Positions 34,066 to 46,015 of a DNA stretch of 64,000 nucleotides are shown here, one piece after another. The notes under the pieces are model-generated. The model saw only the letters and a list, made by a program, of their open reading frames with translations. It did not search any database and had not been told where the DNA came from. The translations under genes were made by a program, and so were the position numbers. This stretch comes from Leuctra nigra (Eukaryota; Arthropoda; Insecta; Plecoptera; Leuctridae), in the NCBI GenBank assembly GCA_934045905.1, contig OW203766.1, positions 16,486,309 to 16,550,308 on the forward strand. Direction: 5' to 3'. The stretch's first letter is position 1. Every line of letters starts with the position of its first letter.

Positions 34066-34497
34066 ACTTCAGAGGCAGAAGGCCCTATGTCATTTTTATT
34101 CGATTTTGCCGTTCACACTAATTGTGCAATCACGTAATAAAAAGCTCTATCAATTGCAATTTAACTGAAGTCAACAATGTAGGTACAGTTATATTGATGT
34201 ATTTTCTTACAAAATGACTGATGTCACTAATACAAATATGATTGTGTGTTTCATATTTCATATAGTTCCTAATTATATTTTTTAATACATGGGAGTGTGA
34301 CGTTAATTTACAAATAACTGTAATTTCATTGTTATGCACCCCCCCCCCCCCCCCCCCCCCCCAATTACATGAAACTACTACTTTGCTGATTTTGTTCAGT
34401 ATCTGCCCATCTTTACTCAAAATAGGGCCAGTCTTTATAAAAAAAAAAATCACCTCAAGAATCATTTAATTTGACATCCGGCCTTCTACCTCTGAAG
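34066..34497. mobile_element. MITE of the CCTCAGAGG family carrying a nested repeat
   Basis: TACTTCAGAGGCAGAAGGCCC at the left and GGCCTTCTACCTCTGAAGTA at the right are inverted. The family body is interrupted between ATATGATTG and CACCTCAAGAATCATT by the poly(C)-bearing repeat at about 34250-34450. Confidence 0.6.
34262..34450 (-). repeat. Dispersed repeat with expanded poly(C), inverted copy of 32187-32360
   Basis: See 32187-32360; a poly(C) run at about 34338-34361 replaces six bases. It is inserted in a MITE. Confidence 0.65.
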
Positions 34498-35397
34498 TAC
34501 AATTATTAATTTGCAGGTAGTCAAAATACTCGCTTAGAGCGGTTTTCTACAGTGTAATCTATTCAAGTGTATCATCGTGATCTTATAAAATCCAACATCC
34601 AAGATCACGAAAAAAAAAATATCAATAAATCCCTCAAGTTATCCACCCACAATAAAACTGTACGACCGCACCTAATAACAGGTACAACATAAATAAAAAA
34701 CAAATTCATTACACAGAGGCAGTAATTACATCTCTTTGCCCCGCAATTACTCTGTACATTTCATGAAGAGACTTCTTCCCACATCCCGATGAGCTGGATG
34801 ATGTGAAATTATCAGCTATTTGTTCGTGCGGAATCCTGATTACCATATCATCACAGATTAATTAGACTTCCTGTGGAGTAGTTAATTAGTACAACAGTTT
34901 TATTCAGGGGATTAGACCCTGGGCTTCTGAGGGCCGTCTGCTTGTGACTTCTTCATGCGAGAAAATGTTTTCAAGCGAGTTTCAAGAGTTTTGCATTAGA
35001 AGACGTTTGAAAACAAATTGTATTTTTTTGCAGGTTGTAAATAATTTATGAAGAAGGTAAGCTCTCAGAAATGTAGCCCGTATAAGACACTTTATTTATC
35101 GTCAGTTCACATGTCAGAACCATAAGAGAAGGGAAATACTGAATAGAATCCACAGAAAAAGGTTCCGTACGATGAGATTTATCATTTCTGCACTTTAAAC
35201 TTTATAAGTAATGTCAAAACTAACATTGTTTTGAGATTTTTTTTAAAAAAAGGAATAAATATCCGAATAAATTGAGCCAATTTGTGTGGAATCAAAAAGA
35301 GTGTGGAACATTTTACATCTTTTAAAATTATTAAAATAAAGCTCAATTTGCAATTTCACTATCTGTCGTAAATTTTGGAACATAAAAACCGTTATTA
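34498..35397. other. Intergenic, nothing recognised
   Basis: 34720-34910 has several TAATTA/TTAATTAG homeodomain-type words in otherwise single-copy-looking sequence, too weak to call a regulatory element. Confidence 0.3.
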
Positions 35398-35500
35398 TTA
35401 GCAACTTTTGGTTCATCAACTTAGTTCTGCACATGTGCTGTCACATTATCGTTACCCAAGTGCACGAGCAGAACCAAGTTGATCAACCAAAAGTTGCTAA
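35398..35500. mobile_element. TAGCAACTTTTGG MITE, intact about 100-bp copy
   Basis: TTAGCAACTTTTGGTTCATC and its inverse GATCAACCAAAAGTTGCTAA bound the element, with inner inverted words TTAGTTCTGCAC/GAGCAGAACCAA. TTA/TAA at the ends would fit a PIF/Harbinger-type target, but this is only suggestive. Confidence 0.6.
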
Positions 35501-36544
35501 ACTCTCATGGGCCTGTAGCTATTGTTATAAAACGTCAATCTGGACAACCAAATTGAATGTGATTTAATTAGCAAACCTAACCACTCATATCATTCTGGAT
35601 TGGTATTGGCAAACCCAGAACTACCGCCTCCAGCAAGTGACATTGACATTGACATTTAGTTGCTTTAATCTGCTGTACACCTTGAGAAAATTCGCGGTCA
35701 AGTCATCTACACTTCCAGAGTGGGGAGTGTTGTCTTATATACCTTTATTTATCCACAAAATAACACTCAAACAAAGATGGAATCTAATGATCGTTTTATG
35801 CAGTCCATCGTTACGTTGACCTTGACATTCGTATTTGGAATTAACTTTGGAATGTTGTTTGTCTGATATTTTACTTTCCCTCTCTATAGCCGCCATTTTG
35901 AATACCGTTAGAAGTTTAAAATACTGAATTATAATATAGTGTCGTTAATTAATGGTAATATTATTAACTAAGATGAGGATTGAATCAAGAATGTTATAAA
36001 ATGACTGGAGGCAGTAATGGTGTCTTCAAAACAGATTCAGAACAGACAGAAAAATTCAAACTCTTCACGAAAAGTTGTTAAGTTGTCATGGACTGAACTA
36101 CCGCGACCTCTAGCAGAAGATTGTGGAACTTTTACTCGGCCGGTAAAACAGGTGACTCTCTTACCTCAGGAAGTCGTCTTGGCCTTCGCCTTGAGGTTGC
36201 TGGTTCACCTTCTCACTTACATAACTAAAATTGCAATCAAACTGTCTTGTTTTAATTAGTAGGACCAGTTTTAAATCGTGATTAATTCTTAGTGGGTTGT
36301 CAAGAAATAAATACATACTCCTACTCATTTATCATTATGCAGAGAAGTTTTGGCAAAGCGCATAGAAATTACATTAAATTAAATTCAGAGCAGAACCTTG
36401 GCCCTGAATTTTAAATATCGCTCATATATTCTTTGTGTCTCTAAGAAATCTTTTATTTAATTACCTACTAGTCTACTGGTATCTATAGTATTTTTTTTTC
36501 TTATTCGTAATGTACCAATATTTGAATATTTTTTCAATTGACAG
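35501..36544. other. Intergenic, nothing recognised
   Basis: Short ORFs (for example at 36017) end near a donor-like AAACAG|GTGACT but have no recognisable content. Confidence 0.3.
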
Positions 36545-36770
36545 ACGAATGAATGATGATGATGATGCTGATGATGATGCTGATGATGATTGATGATGAT
36601 TGGGTAAGGAGAGAAGTGCAAAGCGAAGTGGCCGGGTCTAGAAGGTCCATCCCATCATTTGCAGTTCCAGTTACGACTGAGGAAAAAGAACGACCACAGG
36701 AAAGGAATCCTGAACCTCCGGAGTACAAGTCAGAGCATTAGTTACTTCCAGAGCCAAATTGCTTTGTGTT
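36545..36770 (-). mobile_element. tRNA-derived SINE, degraded reverse copy with (ATG)n tract
   Basis: The body words ACTTGTACTCCGGAGGTTC and TTGGCTCTGGAAG are readable on the minus strand. A trinucleotide ATG/CTG run (36549-36600) forms the family's (ATC)n part. Confidence 0.5.
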
Positions 36771-37148
36771 TTCATTGGATTTCAGATATTACCCTAGAGG
36801 TAAAACTAACCCTTTTTATCTCTACGATATTACCGATTACAGAAAACTCGAAATAGTTAAATTGTTGCAACTATTAAAGAATAGTTTGAAAAGTCAAAAG
36901 TGTAGGTAAGTAGCTGCTTTTTGTTTACAAAAGATATTTTGAATTTACCTTTTTCAAATATACTTTTGTTCAGTGAACATCCAGAAGGAAAGACGTTTGT
37001 TTAGTGGGAAAGAGGAAGCATTTTTAAAGATTGTCAGGAGATTTTCAATACTAAAACAAAACAATTCAAAGTTTTGGGATAGTGAGTCATGTTATATATA
37101 AAAATATGTATTTAATGAATAATATAAATACAGAAATATATAAATTTA
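36771..37148. other. Intergenic, nothing recognised
   Basis: AT-rich spacer. Confidence 0.4.
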
Positions 37149-37968
37149 TTGAGCGAGCGAAGCGAGTGTCTACTTTTAACTCTTTTGACACGGACCTCTG
37201 TTATATTTTTTATTTTTTGTTTTTTTTCTGTTAATAGCCGATACACAGGTCACAATGTTTCACCCATCGATCTGAAATGTTGCACACATGTACAACCAAC
37301 CTTCTCTGTTTGCAGACCCTAATTTTTTTGAAATCCATTGATTGGTTAAAATTTAAATAAACATCTCCTGATGGTAGGTTGAAAAATGACAATGGTCTTC
37401 GATAAATCTGATCAAACTCATATTTTGGCTACAGGTCAGAGTTTTTCTTCTATCGAGCTCAAATTTTGCACACATGTAGAGACAACCTTTTCTGTTTGCA
37501 TACTATAATTTTTTTGAAATTCATCCGTTGGTTAAAATTTAAATAAACATCTCCTGATAGGTTGAAAAATGAAAATTGTCTTCGATTAATGTGATCAAAC
37601 TCATATTTTGCATGGTCAGTAAGACCAACATTGTCTCTTATTTTACAGTTTTTCATCCCAATCAGTTAAGAACGTATGAACTTATTGAAATTTTTAATAT
37701 CTGTCAGATATGAAGTATCGAAATGAATGTTTTCCAGTGCCAGTTGAATTGAATCTGATTTGCTTTATGTACCAGGGTGCTTAGATGTCATTTTCAAGTT
37801 TCGATGAAAAGCATATACTTTATTGTTGATTCATGATGGAGTGGCTCATATTATTTCAATTCAATATGGATGTATATGTTTTATGTGCGTTGTGTACGCA
37901 TTTCCGGTTAGAGAATTTGCACGTATCCGTGCTCGCTCATCATCGCGTTACTCTGAGCGTTTTCCTAG
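37149..37968 (+). mobile_element. Helentron/HINE-like repeat, copy with internal duplication
   Basis: Starts TTGAGCGAGCGAAGCGAG and ends hairpin-TTTTCCTAG|T. About 190 bp (37237-37425) are repeated in tandem at 37430-37612, both containing CAAATTTTGCACACATGTA-like and AAATAAACATCTCCTGATG words. Confidence 0.7.
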
Positions 37969-39989
37969 TATAAATAATTACGCAAATCCCAAAACTTTGA
38001 ATCAATTCGAGAAAATAAGGAACACGACTGACCTCTGGTGGATTCTTTGGTACTACGATAATGGCGGTTGTAAAGGGTTTATTTATGTAAATAAATTATA
38101 TAAAATTTGCTTTAGTTGTTTGTTACGGCTGAAAAGGTAAACTTGAAACTAAATCTACATTTCATTTGTTTCTCCTTTTCCACTGCCTTGTGGAAACACG
38201 AACATCAAAACAAAAAAGTGCATCTAAACATTTTCCTGCCAGAAGTGGCTCCATCACGTATCGCTTATTTGTTCGAATAGCTTTCACAAAGTTTAACTAA
38301 GTTTAAATTGTGTACTAGGTCCTTGCTTGGCAATAAGTGATCCATATTCATTTGTTTCTAGATTCTCTTTCCCCCACTTTGGTCCTCGCAGGTGCCAATT
38401 CGTCTTCTAGCAGATCTGCACAAAATAGGCAATGCTACACACATGTCAAGAAAAAAATTCTGATAGGTAGATGAAATTAATAAAAAAAAAGAAACGTGCT
38501 CCAGAAGGCGTGGCTAAACATTCACTTTTTTGTCGCTCAAGGTTATTCAGATCATTACGAATTTTAAACGAATATTTTTTTCATCATTTAATGTTTAATT
38601 TGAACGCCTCGAGCTGCTAAGTGGGAGCCGATGATGCCGGTTTGTCACGTGGTTTTGGCGACATATGCGGGGCTAGTTAACATGAGAGGATCACGTGGTG
38701 TGTCACTCTCTGACGTCACAGACCAACTCCTACACTCCAGGAAATTACTTGATAAGGATTAGTGATCGATATGAATCATTCACGTCACTTACCTGATTTG
38801 AACGTGTTACAAAGCTACAGTAAGCATGACATTGATTTCGGCAATTGATAGATAGTTACCGTTGACTGATTTTACTGACCAACCCCAAATTATAGCAAGC
38901 AAGAAGACGGAACTAAATTAGCTACAAAGGACGTGTTTGAATGTACCCTTCATCGTTATGATGGGTATAAAATCTATTTCATGATCCTTTAAAATGTGAA
39001 GTCAAGCATAAAATTTAGGATATGAATTTACTGACCATGTCTGTAAAACGACTTTAAAAACACCATTTAGTGGTAGGTATTGAATTTTTGTATTAATTTT
39101 ATTATTTTAGTTATTTAATAATAATTTTTTTATTTTATTCATTTGAATTTTTTAACATTTAAAATATTTTTCCCACAGTAGTGATAAATATTCAATGCCA
39201 CTAAGAATGACGTTATTCTTTTAAATGTACCACAATTTCCGGGTCTGTGCGCCCCGGACCCGCATGCTTGTGCTGGGGGCCCCCCATTGAATTACCCCCC
39301 CCCCCCCCCACCCCTCCATGGTTATGATTCATATCATCGTTCTTGTTTGAAACCAAGATTGTTGTATGGAAATCTTTACTCTTTGCATGACAAAATCAGA
39401 ACGGACATGAGAGTCAAACGTAAAAAGAAATATAATTCTGAATTGTATTTATTCTTTATGGATATGACTTTCAGAATATGATTTATAAACTATGATTTGA
39501 AATTACAGTACTCCAATTACATATGAAAGTATGAAAAGTATGAAATTACTTACTCCAAAGACGAAACTCCAATTTTATTTTATTCAAACCTTTCCAACAA
39601 TGTCGGGTAAGGGGTTTAATCTTAAAAACTATAACTGAGTATATGACACATAAACCAACTAGGGCATTTTAATCAGCGCCTGTTTGCCAGACTCGACGCA
39701 TCATTTTTCTTCGAACTTCTCCTTCCTCTCCAACTTCTCTTCACACTTCTCTCCATCTTCCCACCTCTTCTCCATCTCAACTTCTTCCCATCTTTATTTT
39801 TGATTGATCAAATTTTAAATATCACAATTTTTTTTAACATAACGCAGTTTTTTTGCGCTCATATTTCAAGATCCAATGCATAGAGGAAGGGCTGGGATTA
39901 GGTAGGTAGGTGTAGAGCAGTTCTGCCACGCCTTCCTTATTTACGAGTTTTTGGTAAAATTCTTTGTTCCCTGTATGGTAATTCTATAA
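37969..39989. other. Intergenic; E-box/CRE cluster 38655-38720, poly(C) 39296, pyrimidine-rich run 39710-39800
   Basis: Two TCACGTGGT words (about 38656 and 38691) and one TGACGTCA (about 38711) occur within 65 bp. 39700-39795 is almost pure C/T on the + strand. No gene is seen. Confidence 0.35.
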
Positions 39990-41115
39990 TCCCAGAAAAA
40001 ACACTCCGTGTAAAAATACCAGCCAAGTCTCTTTAACTATAAAAAAAATAGAAGAAATCTAAAAATTCAGCACTGAAAAGGAGTGATATCAAAAAAGGAG
40101 CCAAGTCAACGAATTTTCCAAATTTTAATCGTACCATTGAAATAAAAATATCAACCCCCGAGAAATACTTAAAAAAAGGACTTGGCGCATCGTTTTTTTA
40201 AAGACACTTTTCTATCCTAAAAGTATAGGAAGAACTCTACAAGTATATTTTCCTGAGTATATCACATTCATTATCGACGAATCATACTACGTTTTAATAT
40301 AACTAGTACTCTTACCTACTGGCAGTTTTGGTATTTTGTCAATATTCAGAGGAAATAAACGGATAAACGAATAACGAATAAACGGAAGCGGCCTAGTCTA
40401 TTCGTTATTGCCACTATTTCTAGGGTCATATTAATCAATCATACTTCTCAATATCGTGACTGAGGGAAATAGCGAAAGCGCTCATTACAAGAAGGCCGTC
40501 AATGAGATTTGTATAAGTGACTAGTGCACTGAGCCATGCTGCTCAAATAATTACTGACTAGATTTTTATCTAAAGTAATACGTTATGTAATTTATGAATA
40601 TTTTTGGTATAAAATGTTAATTAATAGCAATTAATTACACGGCGAGAAGGTTCAAAGTATAATGCTGTAGTAGGTATGTTGATGTACCCACAAAACTATA
40701 GGTACCTACCAATCACAAACACAACTGTTCTGTATTTATTGCTTGTAAGACAATGCTATGTTTCTTTGCGTACTTATATTTAAATTTAAAATATTTTACA
40801 GAATGTTCAATATTTAATTTGAAAGTTTTGTCCCAATTTTTCTAGGCATTTCTGAACTACGTAGTATGTGAGTGGCATAAGCTTAAGAATAGAAAAATGT
40901 CTTTAAAAAAACGATGCGCCAAGTCCTTTTTTTAAGTATTTCTCGGGGGTTGATATTTTTATTTCAATGGTACGATTAAAATTTGGAAAATTCGTTGACT
41001 TGGCTCCTTTTTTGATATCACTCCTTTTCAGTGCTGAATTTTTAGATTTCTTCTATTTTTTTTTATAGTTAAAGAGACTTGGCTGGTATTTTTACACGGA
41101 GTGTTTTTTCTGGGA
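39990..41115. mobile_element. Long-TIR foldback, 1.1 kb, roughly 215-bp arms
   Basis: Left arm TCCCAGAAAAAACACTCCGTG... (39990-40203) and right arm ...CACGGAGTGTTTTTTCTGGGA (40903-41115) are almost perfect inverses over their length, including AATACCAGCCAAGTCTC and CCGAGAAATACTT. The 700-bp middle is AT-rich and non-coding. Outer arms match 11466-11804. Confidence 0.75.
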
Positions 41116-41189
41116 TATCACTTCTTTTGTTAGTTTATTCATACAGCTTGTAGCACATGTCCGAGCAGGGACTAATTTCTTTAAAAAAA

Positions 41190-42010
41190 TACGCCTCAAC
41201 CGATTTGGTTACTATGAAAAGTTGCGTTTGGTATAAGATGAAAATGATTATCCAAGAAGAATAGCTTAAGTTTCGTTATAATCGATCCAGCCGTTTTCGA
41301 TACATGACGTCACTTCCGGTTTTGAAATAGCGGCCGAATTCCGGTATAGGTAATAAGAAAACAATCTAGTTTTATCTAGTTGATACCTTCATGAACGACC
41401 ATCTGAATTCCTAATCCCTATATTTCCGTAAAATCGGTCATGCCGTTTGTAATATATGACGTCACTTCCGGTTTCATTTAGTGGTTCCTGCCGCCATTTC
41501 CGGTACCATTAATTTATTTATTCATTTTTCACAATTGATTTTTCAAATAAATAGCAGAATGAATACGCAGGAGCTAGTTCAGTTGCAATCGGTACAGGCG
41601 TTTTAGATATATGACGTCACTTCCGGTTTCAGGAATGGCGGCCGAGAACACTGCTACCTTGAATATATAAATTGTATTGTCTATGTTACAATGTAAGTTA
41701 ATTATGTACGTATTTTAAGTATAATTTGTTGAAATAAGTTAAATATTGCGTATTTATGACGTCACTTCCGGTTTAGAAAATAAGAAAATAATATTTTTTT
41801 TATTGATACTTCATATAGATGACCATCTAAATCGAATGGCGCTAATTTCGTTCTAATCGGTCCAGACGTTTTTGAGTTATGACGTCACTTCCGGTTTCAA
41901 AATGGCGGCTTCCGGTTGGTTTTATAAAAAGGCACCTCAGACGCCAAAAGTGCACATGTGGTAAAAATTTCAGGTCGATCGGTTTAGCCGTTTAGGCTGT
42001 GGCGGTGATA
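41190..42010 (+). repeat. Five-copy degenerate tandem array with ATGACGTCACTTCCGGTTT core
   Basis: The core starts at 41304, 41456, 41610, 41756 and 41879 (spacings 152, 154, 146, 123). Most units are preceded by a diverged ATCGGTCCAGCCGTTTT word and several are followed by a (A/T)GGCGGC word. The core joins a CRE (TGACGTCA) with an ETS-type ACTTCCGG. It is non-coding. Confidence 0.7.
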
Positions 42011-43707
42011 GCGACGTTTCGTGATATCATCAGAATCATCATCATCTTCAGAATCAGAAAGTGGTGTAATTTCACTGTTTTCTCGGTCCTCTAGCGCGCA
42101 AATGGCATAACCTATTGTTCCCAAATTTGGTATATGTAGTGGGGTGGGCCATAGCTCGAAATTAAGATATTTCGCAACAATGTGAGATTTACCAATTTTG
42201 AGATCCAGTAGGCCGAAAATGCCATGTTGTTGCTTACAGTAAAAGTGTTTGGTCTGCTCCTCAGTTTATTAGGCATTTACGGTATGTTGAGTGACTGTGA
42301 GTGTATAGTACGACTTGGCTGGGTGGAGCGACCGCTCCACTAGATTTATAATCCTAAATGCCTCGGGGGATATTTCAAAATGTTGGCAGGCGATTTAGTT
42401 TTATAGCAGTTTAATAGTTCTGCACGGAAGTGATTTTGCGTGTGATTTTTTCGTTATAAGCAATTCTTTACCAAAACAACAATGAGGATTGAGCAGATAT
42501 ACCTGTTAGACAACTTGAATCACAGAATGTTGAGATTAATTTAGTTGGACCAATATAATCCACTGATCACGAATGTCGAATCACGCGATTCCAAATCGCA
42601 GAAACAAACAATCATGAGGACTCTCCAAATTTTTAGATACTCCAAAGACAAAACTCCAATATCGTCAAAAAAATGTTGAAATAAAGTACTTACTTACTTT
42701 CTGTAAGCTTTCTAGTTCAACATTTTTTAATCATGATATTTATTTAAATGTCTTGAACTCAAGTCATTGAGCGAAAAAAGAATAATAGTTTTTAAACAGA
42801 GTATTGAATAAAATGTCTTCTCTGAAAGCATCGAGTAGTTACTAGTCGAGTAAATTGGCAATCCAAAAGTCTGGAGTTTTGATTGAGTAGTATAGTAAAA
42901 AGGTGGCAAAACATTTTTTCAAGTTCAAGCCATACAGAACTTTTGTAGACCATGAATGAAGAACCAGCAAGGATTAACTTATATTTTGTCGAGAGTGATT
43001 CCAGAAAATGTTCGTATTTTGTACCCCTAAACAAGAATTATTTATCGATTAGGTTAAAAGCGACTGTGTTTTTTTAATGACTGATTCAAAATTGATGTTC
43101 ATTGTATGCTAAATATAAATGGTTAATTGCCAAACTAAACTCTCGTAATTTAGTGAATGGTACGTCGAGAATGTAGCAATAAGTTTGAAGTTTCCTCTGA
43201 GCTTCTTAGGGCCTGTATTGTAACTATACCTACAAACAAGTCCAGAGACAGCGCTGTCATAGGCGCTGACTTCTGTCATATCCGAGGGATGCCCAAATGA
43301 ACAATTGGTCAAGGAATATTTTGGGAGTCTGGGAGGAGGATCTTCCCAACAGAATGCGTGTGCGTGATCACGCACAACCTCGGATTTATTTTTCAATAAT
43401 ATTGATATGACTTTTAGGCGTTATGGGTTTTGTGGATAGTTTTGAATACCAGATCTCCTATGTCCTATATTTGAACATTCAATAACTCAAAAATTAACGA
43501 ATGCAAATTTAAAATGTTATGAATTTTAGCATTCAATACAGGTAAATCTAGTTATACTATCTGTAGATTTTCATGTAAATTTATTTCAGATTTTGTTTTG
43601 GAAATGTCATACATTGACGATGGAAATAAATAATTTAATTTAATTGTTTCAGCGAACAGATGAACACATTATTTATTTTAATATAAAACATGGCTTGAGC
43701 ACGCCTC
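42011..43707. other. Intergenic, nothing recognised
   Basis: AT-rich with short ORFs only. Confidence 0.35.
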
Positions 43708-44270
43708 GGCTGCAAACACACGGGGCGTTTTTTGCACGCCCAGCCGAAGCGTTCGAACGCCGGCGTGACGCCGAGAAGATAGGTATCATTGAGTCTTATG
43801 GGAGCAAACACCCGAGGCGGTTATTTCACGAGGCGTTTTTTTCCACGCCGGCCAGACGCGACCAACGAAAAACGTCGCGTGTTTTTTCATGCCCCGTGTG
43901 TTCGACAAAGAAAAACGTCGCGTGTTTTTTCATGCCCAGGTGTGTTCGACCAAGAAAAACGTCGCGGTATTTTGCATGCCGCGTCTGGGCAGGAAAAAAA
44001 CGCCCCGTGTGTTTGCAGCCTCAAATAAAACACATTGATTCAAATGAGAGCAAACACACGGGCGTGAATTTCACGCGACGTTTTTATACAGCCGACACAT
44101 AGCATGACCTTGACAGCTGCTAAAACCGTCGCGTCTTGCACGCCCCGTGTGTTCGACCACAAAAAACGTCGCGTGTTTTTTCACGCCCTGTGTGTTCAAC
44201 CAAGAAAAACGTCGCGGTATTTTGCAGCCGCGTCTGAGCATGACAAAACACGCCCCGTGTGTTTGCAGCC
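43708..44270. mobile_element. GC-rich foldback cluster with GGCTGCAAACACACGGGGCG ends
   Basis: The left end GGCTGCAAACACACGGGGCG is inverted at about 44000-44019 and again at 44251-44270. Between them AAAAACGTCGCG and CGTGTTTTTTCA.GCCC words recur five or more times, in the manner of a foldback built from tandem subrepeats. The 152-aa ORF across it is an artefact of these repeats. Confidence 0.55.
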
Positions 44271-45479
44271 TCCTCGGAGAAGTCGAGCCCCTGAGCGCTG
44301 CTGTCACATAAACACGTGCTCCTCCACGTGGCCTTGCACTTGTTGCTGTGTCAGAGTGGGAGTTGCAATCCATCACAAGATCGAGCATATCCGAGTGAAT
44401 CGTGGTCCATGAATGCGGATGTTTAAGTCACGATCTCGCAGAGTTCTGAACCCGGGAAGAAGTAATGCTCATTGTCATTGACCGTCGCGATCTGCGTGCG
44501 CGTGCGCGGAAGGTGGTACAGAGCTGACGTCATCAACACCAAGGACGCGACGGCTGCGTGAGAAATACTATTTCAACTGGATCGAAACAAGCTACTTACA
44601 ATCAGTTACAATTTCACACTATTTACATTTTTTTATTTTTTTATTTTTTAACTCAGTATTTGGGATGTCATTTGCATAACGGTACCTCTATCGTTCCAGC
44701 AAATACTATACTTTTTTTCTTATGTTCAATTAGGTACCTCATTTTATACATAATGATTATTTAATTTCTAACAATTTATATTTCAATGTGAACTGTGCAA
44801 AAAATCAAAATATTGCTAGGTACTCAAATTAAAGCTAATTATTTATTGTTCTAATGCTTTTATTTCGGAATTTAATTCTAAACATTTGCAACTCGTTTTG
44901 TGTCATTATCATGTTCTTTGAAGGGTGGGGTTTGACATTCAAGTTTTTCAACTATTATTAAGTATTTTTATAATATCTTTAGCACAGGCATTATGTAATT
45001 TCAATACATAATTTACAATACTTATATAATCAATCCAGGTAATCTATATAGAAGCCAAGTTGATTAAAAGACAAGTAATCACAAAGTTGTGCAACAACAA
45101 TTGCAATAATTATAAGATGTTCTTTCACTTGACGTTTCTTTACCTTTATTATTAAAATATAGGTATATTAAACAATCCGACCATAGCACCTTAATGTGTA
45201 TTCATTAGCGTCAAATAGCTCTTTGTTCATTTAAAATATGCGCCTCTATACTTACAGATCGACTTCAAGGCGGTTTGATATTTTAAATTTATTTTTATAG
45301 TTCAACAATAGCACCTACTGCATCAAGGCCACTTGATTTGTGTGTGAAAATCTAAGAATTTGGTTAAAGCAACGATCTTATTCATTCATTGTTCATCATT
45401 TTGGTTCAAGGCAGTTTTTATGCTTCTGTTTGTAATTAATAAAAAAAGAGTTTGCTCTCAAAGAAAGTCAGCACACGAA
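44271..45479. other. Intergenic, nothing recognised
   Basis: 44290-44550 is GC-richer with CACGTG words; the rest is strongly AT-rich. Confidence 0.35.
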
Positions 45480-46015
45480 GAAAAATGTCTCAGCCCATAA
45501 CTTTCTGGACTTGCACTCCGATGATCGCGTATTCGATTCTCGCTGTCGTCCTTCATGAGAGAAATTCGTTTCCACAGTCGAGAGTCTGGAAAGTTTCATA
45601 AACCTACTATAGGTCATGACACCTTCCTTCCCGCCGTCCATCTTGCCCTGTCATCATCATCATCATCACCATCATTACCTCACCAACGGACTGCTACCTT
45701 GCAGACGACATTACAGTACAGGCTGGTCCCAACTAAGTGTAGTCCAGGGTCGACCTAGTCCCATGCCCTCCCCTCGGGCCGGTCTCCCCCTCGAGATGGT
45801 GATCCCCCTGAATTCGTGTTCCACCGGCCCGATGCCTCTCCCTCCCCCACCACCGGTCTGTTCCCATTCTGAACTGGCTTACCCAACAGTTTCAGACTCC
45901 CCTGGACCGAGTACGTTAGGTCGACCCCACCTGTCCTCCACACATGATCAACAAAGTTAAAATGACCTAGTTGTCGACGCGCCATTAAACAATAATAATC
46001 TAATCTAATCTAATC
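45480..46015 (+). mobile_element. SINE-like repeat, forward copy with (ATCTA)n tail
   Basis: Head with box-B-like CGTATTCGATTCTCGC (45527-45542), an (ATC)n tract at about 45652-45675, a GC-rich body equal to the reverse of 4293-4668, tail GACGCGCCATTAAAC and a terminal (TAATC)n repeat. Confidence 0.6.

Noticed and set aside
36017..36259. 80-aa ORF ending near a donor-like site
   Set aside because: The peptide is low-complexity Ser/Asn/Lys-rich and unrecognised; the donor match alone is not enough.
43644..44102. 152-aa plus-strand ORF
   Set aside because: It crosses tandem AACGTCGCG foldback repeats, which explain both its openness and its repetitive peptide.
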